Shown here in pieces: positions 23,306-36,911 of a stretch of 64,000 bases of DNA (position 1 is the stretch's first letter; each line of letters begins with the position of its first letter). Made by a program: the position numbers and the translations under genes. The stretch is taken from contig CM071569.1 of the NCBI GenBank assembly GCA_036426205.1, positions 931,353 to 995,352 of the forward strand, given 5' to 3'. A model generated the notes under the pieces. That model did no database searches. It was not told where the DNA came from and saw only the letters and a list, made by a program, of their open reading frames with translations. The DNA is from Ascaphus truei (Eukaryota; Chordata; Amphibia; Anura; Ascaphidae).

Positions 23306-23422
23306 ATCTTTCTCGCATCCTCCGGGCCGGGTCAAACTGGGCCAGTTCTTTCTCTACGTAGTACAGCACCTTCATGGAATCTCTCTCTTTATCAGCTTGG
23401 ATACGGTACCCTTTACGCAGCG
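23306..23422 (-). CDS. LSR: LSR exon, KGYRIQADKERDSMKVLYYVEKEL block
   Basis: This 117-nt exon is bounded by TTTTCAG and GTAAGA and is too short for a simple ORF search. Joined to the previous exon it reads ALRKGYRIQADKERDSM, then KVLYYVEKELAQFDPARRMR and ER, ending with one base of a tyrosine codon. The KVLYYVEKELAQFDP block is the most conserved stretch of the cytoplasmic tail shared by LSR, ILDR1 and ILDR2, so this exon is a firm family anchor. Its acidic and basic residues alternate and suggest an amphipathic helix (inference). It covers window residues 126-163. Both neighbouring introns are about 0.6 kb, and the length is divisible by three. Confidence 0.95.
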
Positions 23423-24078
23423 CTGAAAATGATGTACAAAGACAAATTATTTTTTTACATGAATGATGTTAATTATTTAATTCTTAATTAGGGGGATTCC
23501 ACAGTCTGAAAGTATTAACATTTATTTAGTCCGTTTAAACAAATCGTGACCTTTTAAGACAGCTTAAAAAAATATGAAGACATTAATATTACTTCCTATC
23601 CAATAGATTTGATGGTGAAGCCTTAGTGAGACATTTTTCAGAGGGAGTTAAGTTAGATTCATCTTTGTAACATCATTAATGGCTGTAATAAAAGCATGGT
23701 GCTCGCTGCCACTGTTAGACAGTATTCCAATGGACTGAATTTGGCCGGATAGTTAGGGGTCTAGTAACCGGGATGAGGGTATTGAGTAATATAAATGGAC
23801 CCTTGAGGACTTCTGAATACTCATCTCAGGCACCAACTAATTGTATCTCTACACATTTACCTGCTACATTCCACGGTATATACATTATTATCATTCATTC
23901 TACATCCTTATTCTATCTGAGGACTTCTGTGTGCTCAAAAGCTTAAATATCAATACATCATTTACTTAAAGCTACAATGAATAGAATGATAGTCTTTTTT
24001 TATTTTGTATATATAACAATCCCATGCGTATACTCCATATGTTAAACATCACTGAAACGATCCATTAAGGCAAATTAC
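23423..24078 (-). other. LSR intron
   Basis: 656-bp AT-rich intron. No repeat recognised. Confidence 0.6.
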
Positions 24079-24249
24079 CATTTTGCCCCCCTAACGAGTC
24101 ACTTTGGACCAGGGGAGGAACATGTTGTTTTTCCATCAACATAGGAGCTGGGACCGGAGCCACGGGAACGGTGGAGATGTAGTACGGAGGACAATTAGTC
24201 GGGACCGCGGGAGGATACCCGCCCTTCGCAGCCTTGCCTGCTTCATACA
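24079..24249 (-). CDS. LSR: LSR exon, proximal cytoplasmic tail (YEAGKAAK)
   Basis: This 171-nt exon lies between acceptor CTTCCAG and donor GTAATT. It encodes LYEAGKAAKGGYPP followed by a Pro/Val-rich low-complexity stretch (ISTVPVAPVPAP) and ends DSLGGQN, with one base left for the next exon. The opening block is strongly conserved in LSR; the Pro-rich middle matches mammalian LSR in character but not residue by residue. It occupies window residues 69-124. It sits directly 5' of the three compact tail exons and 20.1 kb from the transmembrane exon. The length is a multiple of three, so skipping would keep frame. An L2-type LINE remnant ends about 55 bp upstream of the acceptor. Confidence 0.93.
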
Positions 24250-24307
24250 CTGGAAGGAACGAAACAAAGAGTGTCAGCGGGAAATGGTACGAACGGCTTG
24301 AAAAGAC

Positions 24308-25540
24308 AGTATTGTATTGTATGTCTTTATTTATATAGCGCCATTAATGTACATAGCGCTTCACAGTAGTAATACACGTGGTAATCAAATAAATAACAGA
24401 TAATATAAATAACAGATCATGGGAATAAGTGCTTTAGACATAAAAGTAACATTAAGGAAGAGGAGTCCCTGCCCCGAGGAGCTTACAGTCTAATTGGTAG
24501 GTAGGTAGAACGTACAGAGACAGTAGGAGGGAGTTCTGGTAAGTGCGTCTGCAGGGGGCCAAGCTTTATGTATCATGTGTTCAGTATTATCCACAGTGCT
24601 ATTCATATGCTTCTTTAAGCAAGTGTGTCTTCATGTGGGTCTTAAAGATGGATAGAGAGGGTGCTAGTCGGGTACTGAGGGGAAGGGCATTCCAGAGGTG
24701 TGGGGCAGTCAGTGAAAAAGATTTAAGGCGGGAGAGGGCTTTAGATACAAAGGGGGTAGAAAGAAGACATCCTTGAGAAGAACGCAAGAGTCTGGATGGT
24801 GCATAACGAGAAATTAGGGCTGAGATGTAAGGAGGGGCAGAAGAGTGTAAAGCTTTAAAAGTGAGGAGGAGAATGGAGTGTGAGATGCGGGATTTGATCG
24901 GAAGCCAGGAGAGGGATTTCAGGAGGGGAGATGCTGAGACAGATCTAGGAAAGAGTAGAGTGATTCTGGCAGCAGCATTTAGGGGGAGATGCTGAGACAG
25001 ATCTAGGAAAGAGTAGAGTGATTCTGGCAGCAGCATTTAGGATAGATTGTATGGGAGACAGGTGAGAGGCAGGAAGGCCGGACAGCAGGAGGTTATAGTA
25101 ATCAAGACGGGAGAGAATGAGGGCCTGAGTCAGAGTTTTAGCAGTCGAGCAACAGAGGAAAGGGCGTATCTTTGTTATATTGGGGAGGAAAAAGCGACAA
25201 GTTTTAGAAATGTTTTGAATGTGAGGGGCGAATGTGAGAGAGGAGTCGAGTGTGACCCCTAGGCAGCGTGCTAGGGCTACTGGGTGAATGATTGTAGTTC
25301 CAACAGTAATGTGGAAGGAGGTAGTAGGGCCAGGTTTGGGAGGAAGTATGAGGAGCTCTGTTTTAGTCATGTTGAGTTTAAGGCAGCGGAGGGCCATCCA
25401 GGATGATATAGCAGAGAGACATTCACAAACTTTGGTTTGTACAGTAGGTGTAAGGTCGGGTGTTGAAAAGTATATTTGTGTGTCGTTGGCATAGAGGTGA
25501 TAATTAAACCCAAAAGATGTTTTTAGGTCACACAGAGAGA
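24308..25540 (-). pseudogene. L2-type LINE reverse transcriptase, 3' end remnant
   Basis: Minus-strand 3' end of a non-LTR retrotransposon. The frames 25397-24945 and 25036-24599 give the C-terminal reverse-transcriptase tail: KTELLILPPKPGP, HPVALARCLGVTLDSSLTF, ALILSRLDYYNLLLSGLP, SILNAAARITLL, SLSWLPIKSRISHSIL, TFKALHSSAPPYISAL, APHLWNALPLSTR and KTHLLKEAYE. The LGV…D and SRLDYYNLLL blocks are typical of the L2/CR1 side of LINEs. It ends in (ACAAT)n at 24308. A 58-bp tandem duplication (24926-25041) and 5' truncation kill the frame. It has the same orientation as LSR and lies in its 20-kb intron, ending 55 bp upstream of an LSR acceptor. L2 versus CR1 is not settled. Confidence 0.8.
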
Positions 25541-26118
25541 GTGTGATGAGCGGAAGCGCTGGTACTGATGCATTCTCTGCCAGCTTTCATGCATTGTCAG
25601 CGAGGTTTATGCCTGGAGGAAAATTGCGATGCTAGTGAAAGTGAAAAATATGACACGCAATTATGTATAATTTGATACATTTAACATTTCTACATCACAT
25701 ATGTCTGATAAAACTCCCCGCTAGCTCCTCCTATTGACAGTCGCCACATTGCGCGCTGGTGCACATGACAGTGAGGTTACAGCACCTTTACACACTTCGA
25801 TACATCACAAACAAGCTCCTGTGTTTCCTTTTGTCACATTACCGTGGCAAGTGTGTTAACACTATTAACGAATGTAAAATGGAACAATCCATTTAAATCC
25901 TAACAATGTACATCCGGCAGATTGTCATCCTACATAACCAATGAAAGGTAAATCAAACTATTGGAGGACTATTTCTAAGAGTTCAGAGCAAGCAGATACA
26001 AGATGGCCGCAACATCGCTCCAGGTGCGATGGAATTAGGTGTCATTGAGAACCAATTCATTTTTATTTGCAGACCTCAAATACTATTGCTATTTTAATTT
26101 AGAATCAAAAATAACTGT
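25541..26118. other. LSR intron, nothing firm
   Basis: AT-rich. CAAGATGGCCGCAAC at about 26001 resembles the YY1-like motif seen at 27872. No known element recognised. Confidence 0.35.
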
Positions 26119-28010
26119 AGCCCCCTTTCCCTGTGCCTAAGGGAACTACGCGGGAAACTACACATGCTGCTGTACCTGTCTGCTCACAGGAGGCCTGAGC
26201 CTCCGCCTCTGGGAGCCTGGGGTGAGCTCTTTCTCCTTGAAGTGCAGCGCCTCCACCTATGAGGGATCCCAGCGTTGGCGGGATAACCCCTCACAGGTAC
26301 CAATATACAGTAATGAGTAATACACCACACAATGTATATAACTAAGGTTTAATGTATACACATGTAGCCCTGTGTAATTTTGGGGATACATGCCTCTCTC
26401 TCCTCCTATGCAAGAATCCCTGTTAAAAGGGCAGGTTTGCCAGGAGTAATCATGAGGTTTGCCTCATCCCCTGTGATGAGTATTGTGTAGTGAAGGAAGC
26501 GACATCATGCTCTGTGTCCAATTACAGTGACACAGGGGTGGTGACTACTGGAGCTATATAGTATGCAACACTTCCTGAATTTAGGAGTGTGAGTGTCTCA
26601 TCCCACCTGAATGAGACTGTCTGACCCAACACACTGCCAGGGCTCTGGCAAGGATTGTGTCCCTCCCTTAGGGGAGAGGTGGGCAGACTATTCCCCTTAC
26701 TCTATTAGAGAGTAAGGGAAGAGCAAGGACAGCTTCTAGGGCCCTGACTAGGAGTGGTGTCCAGGGACTTCCTTGAGGTGGGCAACCTTTATGATGAGCG
26801 GCTAGAGACCGGCCGCAATGATGGGCAGTCTGCCACTAAAGATGTTAATAAAGAATGTCCAACATGAAAGAACCTTCTTGCCTGAGACTGGAGTCATTCA
26901 GGGAGAAGCTGCACCCAGAGGTTCTCTTTCAGGGACTCCTCCCTGCTGTCGTGGGGACCTGGAAGAGATGGAGGCGCTGTACCAGAAGTGAGTAGTTCTC
27001 AGTATTACCTCATGAGCCAGTCCTGATGTATTTCCTCATATCACCGCGGAAGACTCAGGAGTTCTGTAAGCCAGCAGGTGCACCACACTACAGTACATGT
27101 AATATGGGGTAGTTTCCTCACGTAAGGGGCCAATGTGAGATTGGGGGGGGGGGAAACACCGTTACACACACATACAATAACGGCAATAACTGTACCCACA
27201 CTATACACCCACTGATCTAACCCGTGGTGGTCCCCCCAAAGTACTGAGGGTGCCGTGGCACCTATACCCCTGGTGTCCTGTCCCAGCAATTCCCACCCAA
27301 GTGTGAGGTAGCGCTACCCCCTGTGGATGTAGGTGCACGTTGGGTACCTGCCTGGGTACTCTAGTACTCAGGTGCTGCTTGGCGTAGTGAGTTGGAGCGG
27401 GTCCCACACAGCGGGGCCGCCAACACAAATCACCTTTCTCCTAAGGGGTCCGGATCCTCCTCGCCATGTGAGCTCCAGCCAGAGGGTCTCACAAAATGTC
27501 TATGGAGCCTGTAACCTGATCCCAGGCCGCAGGGCACCACGTGGCCGTCCGGTCACCGGCGCAACAGTACTGGTAAGGGGAGGAGTCCCTATCTGGGGCC
27601 TTCCCTACAATACTACTTCGCTAGTGTCTCAGGGCCTGTCTGGGGCCTAGCGGCAAAGTTCTGGCCTAGTCCAGGGCCTATTGGCACCCTGGACGCATCC
27701 GTCCTCTCTGCCGCTCCTGGAAGACAGACTCGCCGGCTTTCCGTGCGCGGAGGATATCCTGTTCCTCCTCTCTTCAGAGCCCTATTGGCTGGGACAGCGC
27801 CATGTGGTGTTTCCCTGCCCTCGGAGGATTCTGGGACATGTAGTCCCACAGCTGCATGTGTGGAGCTATCCTAAGATGGCCGCCGCCTACTGCACATGCG
27901 TGCCTCGCCGCACTGCGCATGCGCCACTCGCAAAATGGCCGCCCCCACCTCCCGATCGCGTGGAGCTACGGGGAACCACTGACCAGCACCGGAGGCACGG
28001 TAGGGGGACT
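26119..28010. mobile_element. CpG-rich repeat family D, copy 1
   Basis: Shares many blocks with 28690-30110: CAGCGCCTCCACCT…GGGAT, CCCTGGTGTCC…CAATTCCCACC, GCACGTTGGGTACCTGCC, and a GC-rich terminal region with GGCCGCC. A transcript-like AATAAAG occurs at about 26849. It may be a large retroelement remnant with LTR- or promoter-like ends. No coding domain recognised. Confidence 0.5.
27860..27990 (+). promoter_or_regulatory. Promoter-like CpG patch with YY1- and NRF1-type motifs
   Basis: AAGATGGCCGCC at 27873-27884 fits a YY1 site and TGCGCATGCGC at 27914-27924 fits the NRF1 palindrome; AAAATGGCCGCC follows at about 27933. Such a cluster is usual in CpG promoters and LINE 5' ends. Activity is inferred only. 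Confidence 0.35.
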
Positions 28011-28251
28011 CGGCTACGTAACCCAGAAACTTTGAGCCATATTTGAAAGGATTGTTTTTAATTGAAATAAGTAGATTTGGCTATACAAAATTATTGGCTC
28101 ACAGAATTATTGTTTTCTTGTGTTGTATTATTATTATTGGATCCCTGAGTTAAAATACAGTAAACATTTAGCCCTGGTTGGAAGAAACTTTTTTTTTTTT
28201 TTGGTAAAAGATTTTATAAGTGGTAAAAACCCTTCACGGCACCGTGTATAG

Positions 28252-28530
28252 TAAATAAAAATACCACGTGTAAGCACAATCACATGTGTCAGTCAGGTCT
28301 GCAACCCTGCCCTTCCTCGTTATATCTTAGCATACAATGCTTCCACTGCAGCCAGGGATTCTGGGAAATGACATGCAAATGAGCGCACAGCGTCCGCTTT
28401 TCCTTCAAATCCATTTTAATAGGGAAAAGCCGGGTTGCAGAGCTGTGCGAGACGTGTTTGTGCTCACAAGTGGTATTTTTATTTGGTGTATACTGTGCGG
28501 TGGAGGGTTTTTGTCACTTTTTTATCCACC
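28252..28530. mobile_element. Repeat family C
   Basis: Contains CAGGTCTGCAACCCTGCC, CCAGGGATTCTGGGAAATGA and CATGCAAATGAGC, followed by GTGGAGGGTTTTTGTCAC. Copies also lie at 30305, 43729, 47040, 47648 and 55225. Confidence 0.65.
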
Positions 28531-28689
28531 GTAACTTATTTAAGCTGTGGTTGAACTATTACCGCTTTCATAATTATAAAGGTAAGTGCAGAACAGTTTC
28601 CCCACGCCTATGGGAGATATGGTGGCTACTGTGTGTGGTTGTGTGTGCGTGTGTGTGTAATATGTGTGTGTTTGTTTGTTGTTTGTGCG

Positions 28690-30110
<1,421 letters not shown>

Positions 30111-30304
30111 ATCGGGACTGGGTCACCTGCCGACCACCTCCCTGCTCCCTACCGCATTGCAGAATGACCCTGCCCCCCGACGCGCTATCGGAGGGTAAGG
30201 GTGACTGGGAACCCCAGGGGGATCCCATGGGGAGGACTGGCACCACGTAGTATAAACCCTCCTCACTGATGAGACCCAAATGGAAGACCAGACTGTCTTG
30301 ATAG

Positions 30305-30570
30305 GGTATGGACTTATACCCTTTTAACCCTGTGCTGTGCTGAAAGCTTGTTAAACGGCAGGCATAAGCTTATAGGGCTCCATTTATATAAATGGCTTTG
30401 AGGCAAAAGGTGTACGCTTGTGCCAATTGCATGTTATTACCCAGAATCCCGCTTGCACTGGAAGCAGCTGTATGTAAGAGATATATGGGGAAGAACAGGG
30501 TTACAGACCTGTCCGAGATGTGAATGTGCGCACACTTGGTGAATATAATTTATAGTGGTAGAAAGTCTGG
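30305..30570. mobile_element. Repeat family C, reverse orientation
   Basis: CTTATAGGGCTCCATTTATA, TTACCCAGAATCCC…CTGGAAGCAG and GGGTTACAGACCTG are reverse-strand counterparts of 28252-28530. Confidence 0.6.
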
Positions 30571-31200
30571 ATTTTAGCTGGGATTGGAGAAGTAGGGAAC
30601 CACACGCAATGACAGACACCTGACAACACGTCGGATTCACCCTTAACCTGGGCCAAGGCTTGTGTGAGTTGCAACTCATATACAAACATAACAGAGATCA
30701 GCTCGTCCGTACTGTATGTTTTATTTGCATCAATGTTTTCGATGCCAGATCAAGAAAGACAAGCGATAGTCAGTACTTGGAGACTTGCCCATATTTACCA
30801 GCAACTGGCATTCCCACTTCCAAAGGTCATTCCTCGGGACATCTATTTTCAATTTCCATTTTGTTTTTCTGGTTTAACGGCAGTTTTGCCATTTATTAGG
30901 GGGCATTATCTACAGTCCTTTTGCCTGCCTGACTAACTTACCTTCATATAGGGTTACTGTCCCCTTTACACTCCAGTTTTGATGCGCCTGCAGACTGGCT
31001 TATTTACTCTGCTCACTGGCGTTAGTTCAGTTTTCGCCGTTTTGTGTCATTTTAGCCTGTGTGCAGGGTTTTCTTTAGCGGCCGGGCAAACTCAAATAAG
31101 TCTAGGGGGCCCCATTCTTAAATCAACAGCAATACTCGGACTCATCATCAGAGGGGGGAAGGAACATAAATAATAGTCCCTATAACCCACCACGCGTACA
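30571..31200. other. LSR intron, nothing firm
   Basis: No gene or named repeat recognised. Confidence 0.35.
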
Positions 31201-31232
31201 CTTTTTTTTGAGCTTTACTTTATTAAATTTAT

Positions 31233-31720
31233 AAACTCACTGTAAATCTCTCCACCCCTCTCTCCCCCCCCCCATTCTCTCTCCCCCTTCTCTCCCCCCC
31301 AATCCACTCACCCCCTTTCTCTCTCCCATCTCCCCTCTCCCCTTCCTCTTTCCCTCTCCCCCCACACCCAACCCTTTGTCTCCCGGCTGTCCATGACCCC
31401 CTTTCTCTTTCCCATCACCCACCAACCCATTCACTATCCTCTCAATCCTCTCCCATCATCTCTTTCACTCTCCCCCTCCCCATCGCCCCGCTTTTTCTGT
31501 ACCACCTCTCCTCCCCATCACCTCACCCCCTTCGCTCTCCCGTCTCCGCCCTCACCCCCCTTCTCTCTCCTCACACCCACCCATCCCCTCTCTCTCTCCC
31601 CCATAACCCCTTTCTCTCCTCTCTCCACCCATTACCCCTTTCTCTTTCTTCTCCCCATCACCCCTTTTCTCTCTAGACGTCGCCCCCCATCTCTATCTTT
31701 CTCCCTCCTCTCTCCCACTC
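31233..31720. repeat. CT-rich low-complexity tract
   Basis: Almost pure pyrimidine on the plus strand (CTCTCCCC, CCCTTTCTCTC motifs) with no fixed unit. Confidence 0.85.
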
Positions 31721-33540
31721 CTGGTGCGGGGGACGACGCGGACCAGGCGGGTGGTGGGGTGAATCGTGGGTGTTGTGCTGGCGAGCGGACACACCTGGCT
31801 CATCAGCACCCTGCGCCTACTAAAAGAAACAAAAAACCACCAACAAAAAAAACCACCAGAAGAAAGAAGCCAGAAAAACGACAACAACAAACATTAACCA
31901 ACAGTGCAGCTGGCTGGTTAGCACACAACACCCCCGGAACCGTAACGAACCACTCCAGCCACGTAATGACTCCCCTAAACCACCCCCTCTCTATCCACGG
32001 TCCACAGACCCCCCAGCCCTGCGTCAGGTTAGGCAGGTGAGACCTTTGTGTCTCCACCCCCCGAAACACGGCCAACAGGTGGTGCCCTCCCCACACACCA
32101 CGTACCCCCCCACCCGGAGCCACCGACACCTAACCAACCCAGGAAGAAACTCTCTTCGCCCCCCCCCCCACGAACGCAAGAAACCCGCCAGACAAACCAC
32201 CCACGCTGTGATTTTTTTAGCCACCCCACGACCAAGCTGAGGACTCCCCCCGCAAAAAGCGCCGCCCCGCACCCGATGAGAATAATAAAATTCCGAAGGA
32301 AAGATACGCCTGCAGACCCCTATAAGAAAGGGGCCAAAATATGGGCGTAAGCGTAGCCGAAAATCGGCGGGCCGACCCTGAAGACCAAACGCCCCTCCGT
32401 CGGAAGCGCTTGAAAATATCCCCCCCACGACCACTATGGGCGGCACGTAGCCTCAACCATCCGCTAGCGTGGGAATCACACATCAAGCCCTCACCTGAAA
32501 GCTTTGTCAGGCTAACCACGCATAACTAAACGCGCGGCTCTCGAGTGCGGGCGAAGCAAAAATGAACCAAATGGGTGCGCTGAGGGGCACGAATGTGGAG
32601 AGACAGAAGGGTTAAAAAAATCTGTCAAATAGGGACGACCCCCCCTTACCCCTTTTTCACCCCCCACTGGAACAAGCCACACCCCCTTCGCTCCCCCCCC
32701 AGCCCCTCCCCCTCTTCCCACACCCCCCCTTACCCTCCCCCCCACACTACCACCAGAACGACCCCCCCCACCCCTCCCCCACAAACGCCCACCGATCCCC
32801 ACCCCCCACCGAACCCCCCACACGCAACGCCCTAGGCACCCTCAGCCCCACGAACCTTATCCCATTCCCATCATCACCCCTTCAAGCATGAATCCCCCCC
32901 ACCCACCGACGCACCCACACCGCACCCCTCGACGTAAACAGAAGCAGCTTTCTCACGCAAGTCATCGCGTAAAAAAGATTTTGTGCTTACACGCCCGCGC
33001 TCCCCTCACCGGGCACTAGCCCGAACTAATATTGGTGGAGGGGAACGGAGCGGCCTAGGACTAAGCTCGCGCTGTTAAACGGCTCACGACCGCACCCCCG
33101 CCACCCATGACATAGACACAACCTGGAAACGCTAGGTGAACGAGCCCACACTCTCGTCTTAGGACAATGAGAACTAGGCAGAGCCGATAGACCGGGACGG
33201 AACGACTAAGCGCACCAGGAAGGACGACCCCATGCGACAGCGGACGAGCCCTCTGCACGTCTTCTACACCCCCTTGGCACCAGAACTGGGAAGCGCACAT
33301 AGAAAAACTTGGCAGATCTGAGCCACAGACACCGAAGACAAACTACACCTCGTAAACTCATACTCCCCCCCCCCCACCCACCCCTCCCCACCACTCCCCT
33401 CATCGCTCTGCCCCGCTCTCCCCCAACTTTACGCACTATCCCCACCCCTAGTCCCCCGAAGCAGCCCACTCCATCCTAGTACGCCAACTCCCAAGCAATC
33501 CTCCTCCCCCTATCTCCCTCCCCGTAAAGAAAAACACTGA
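31721..33540. other. C-rich irregular sequence, doubtful quality
   Basis: Broken C-runs mixed with odd CpG-rich text. No repeat unit or frame continues for long. It looks like poorly corrected long-read sequence across a C-rich satellite, an inference. Confidence 0.4.
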
Positions 33541-35835
33541 CTAGTGTTTATGGTCGAGACGGAAAGGCAGGGCCCCACCATTCGCTCGTTCTCTTCCTTG
33601 TTGACTGTCCTTGCTGAGCGGGCAGGTGCCGCATGGTGACGCCGCGTGTGTGATGCATTCAGCCTCTGAACACGTGTTTACAGCCCTGCTCTTAGTCTAC
33701 CCACGCTCGGCTTCCTTTTCTTTAGCACACTCTCTGGCATATCCCGAGCCGGTTTCCCATGTCCAGAGACGCCAGCGTTTGCCGCCTCGGGACAGATGTT
33801 CAGCATGCGGAAGCACAGTTCGCAATTGTGGAGTGTGGGCTAGATTAGGCTGCGTACGTAGCTCGCGACAGACTCAAGTAGGCGCACACACACCTCTCTC
33901 CTGATCGTTCTGTGCCCTGCGTTGACGCGCGAACGTAGCGCCATGGCCGGGACGTCACCATCTGGTTTGTGCCCTCATTGGTGGTTGAAACGGCTCACGT
34001 GACATAAGCCGTCGCGCGAATTTTTTTTAATGATTTGTCCCTCATCCAAATACTGCCACACCATGTGCCTGCCGCTGCGCTCAGTATTGCCAGACTGGTG
34101 GCACTTAATTAATTTGTTCTGTGCACAGCTAGGCCGCAGGCCTTTATAGAGCAGGGGGCAGCGATGAATGGCCAAAGATGGACGGGGTTGACAGAAAACC
34201 TTGCCCAATTTTTTCCGGGTCAGCCAGCCGGGTCCCCCTCCTCACCGGCGGGCGGAACGTTATCCCCTATATCAACCCTGCGAAAAACTGCTGAGGTTGC
34301 CATATAGTCATCGGATAGTCACATAAGAGGCATTAAACTATTGGTTCATTGTGGTTTTAAAACTCAAGTGTATACAAACGGGTGAATCTGGTTGATTAAA
34401 CCCCACCAGGCGCTCAGAACTAAACCAGCTGCTGGTAGGTGGAATAAAGTAATAAAGTCTGATCTTGAGACCTATGTATGACAACCCAGTAGGTATTATA
34501 GTATAATGTCTTTTCAGCAACGGCTCAACACGAGCACCATGAGGTTGAGATAAGAAGAACCCGTTAATAATAATTGGTGTTGTGTGAACATTGCCTTGTC
34601 AAGTCCTCCAGCGATGTGAATTCTCCTGCTGATCGATCCCTCCTGAAGTGAAAGATGCGGTGCCCCCTCGCCTCAACGAATGTTGGCCTTCACAACCGCC
34701 AACCCTAACCCTGCAACCCGCTTACTAGCGGTGGGTGGTCACCTGACCGCGGCAGCAAAACGAGACTTCCGGGTGAAGTCACGGGATAACCACTACCAGC
34801 AGCGACTCGGCGTGCACGGTGATGAGCAAGCTAGAAGATCCTCTCCGGTGGGGAGAAAACGCCCCGCAACAGCCGAAATGAGAGTGAAGGCTGATGTGTA
34901 GTAATAAAGGAAGCTTTATTTGGCTACAAGGTCAAAGCGGATCCTCTGCACGTTCAGCCTGTCAGGGCCTTTGTCAAAAGTGCTCATATGGTTTTAACTC
35001 CGACTTAAAGAGAAATTCTATAGCGATACTTCTGATTTCTGAGTTGCAGTCCTCTGTACTTCATTTCTACAATACTTGCCAGTTTTATTTTGTTTACTTT
35101 TGGTTCTCCATGATGGACCCCTCCATGCGCCAGCTGTCTATATTATTCACGCAAAGTGGCCACAAGCACCAATTTTTTCCATTTACATTGTTAGAACTTC
35201 AAGGGAAATGGTTTGTTTCATCTTTGTCATTTTAAGGGACACACACTCGGAGGCATTTAGCTACGTTTTCGGATGGCCCTCATGTTGCACAAACCAGCTG
35301 TATTGAAGAACGAATACCATTTGAACTTTTTTCTCCCTTATATATGTACGGTCTCTGTTCCTTTTTTGTTTAAAAAATCATTAGGTCCTTGGGTTTTATT
35401 TCATTTTAATAAGGAACCTCAATTATTAGTGTCCCAGATGACACAGGTTTTAGAAACCCCTCGTCATTTTTGTTGCCATCGTTATGGCCTCAGATTTCCC
35501 TCCCGGCTACTATTGTCTGTATATCCTGAATGAAGGTAGAGCACATCAAACCCTGTATTTGTGGTCAGTATTTCCAGAAGGAAGGTGGCAAAAAGATCCA
35601 GAAAACAAGAGAATCAGCATTTCACCAGGTCTCGGATATGTATAATCTATTTATGAATGTGCAGCATATATTGCTGCATGAGAGTCTTTATTAATATCAA
35701 TATGTATTGCTTAAACTCATCTATTCATTTGCTACCCCCTCTTCTGAAAATTTTAATCTCTACCACCCTTAGGATACAAAACCCATCAGAAAGCTGTAAT
35801 AGCCACGAGGTGTAATCATTTACTGGCACATCTAG
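33541..35835. other. LSR intron, nothing firm
   Basis: CpG-rich at 33640-34010 (GTCGCGCG, GACGTCACCAT), AT-rich afterwards. No coding exon or repeat family recognised. Confidence 0.4.
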
Positions 35836-36119
35836 TGCGAGGTGACTAAACTATTTAATTCCGAGCCCCCCTTTGTCATGCACCATGAAATTTCCCGCGG
35901 CCCCAATCCCCCTGCCTGATGTAATCAAAAATCACACTGAAAAAAGAAAAAAACCTTTATTAAACGGTATACAATGTAATACACAATGTCAAATACTTAC
36001 ATATTTCAACAGTCTCGCGCTTTTGCAAATTAAGGCTGCGTCCACGCTTGCCGCTTGAGAGCGGTGACATCACCAACCCTCCCAGTTTTGCGCACCGGCT
36101 GCTATTCATCACAAACTTC

Positions 36120-36790
36120 ACACAGCACAGCACGGATACTCAATCCTGCGGCGCAACTCTCAGAATGCTGCAGACACTCCCACTCTGCATGACACCCTCA
36201 TACTGCGGCAGACAACTCCATCTCCCCTGCTGCACACACCACTCTCACACTGCTGCAGACCTCATCCACACACGTTCCTGCTTGCAGACACTCACTCTCA
36301 CATGCGTGAGCACTCCCAACGCTGCAGACACTCTCACACTGCTGCCCAGACACTCTCTCAGCACACTCTTCAAGACACTCTCACACCACTGCTGCAGACA
36401 CACTCACACAACACTGCTGCGGGTTAACAACTTTCACACACTGCTGCAGACACTCTCACACACTGCTGCAACACTCTCACACCTTCTAGTCATGACACTA
36501 TAAGCTGCAGAACCTCAACACACTGCTGCAGGTCACTCACACCATGCTGCAGACACTCACACAATGCTGCAGACTTCCACGCTGCAGCTCATCACAACGC
36601 TGCTGCTCAGACCCTCTCATGCAGACACTCTCGACTCCTCACCTCTGCAGACACTCCACACCACCCATACTGGGCTGCTCAGACACTCGCAGCACTAACA
36701 CTCTGCAGACACCACCACTGCTTCACCTGCGCGACATACTCAACACAATGCTGTCACACACTTCTGCTGTTACACACAATCACTTTTACC
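36120..36790. repeat. About 20-bp CTGCTGCAGACACTCTCACA array
   Basis: Irregular copies with frequent indels. Open frames across it are artefacts. Confidence 0.88.
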
Positions 36791-36911
36791 TGGGTGTAGT
36801 ACTTCCGCATGCGTCCGGCCCGTGTGGGGGAAAACCGAACAGGAGGAAACGAGGTTGTCTGATTGCATGGAGCCCGCATGACTCGCAGGGAAGCCCGCAG
36901 GAGCGAGAAGC

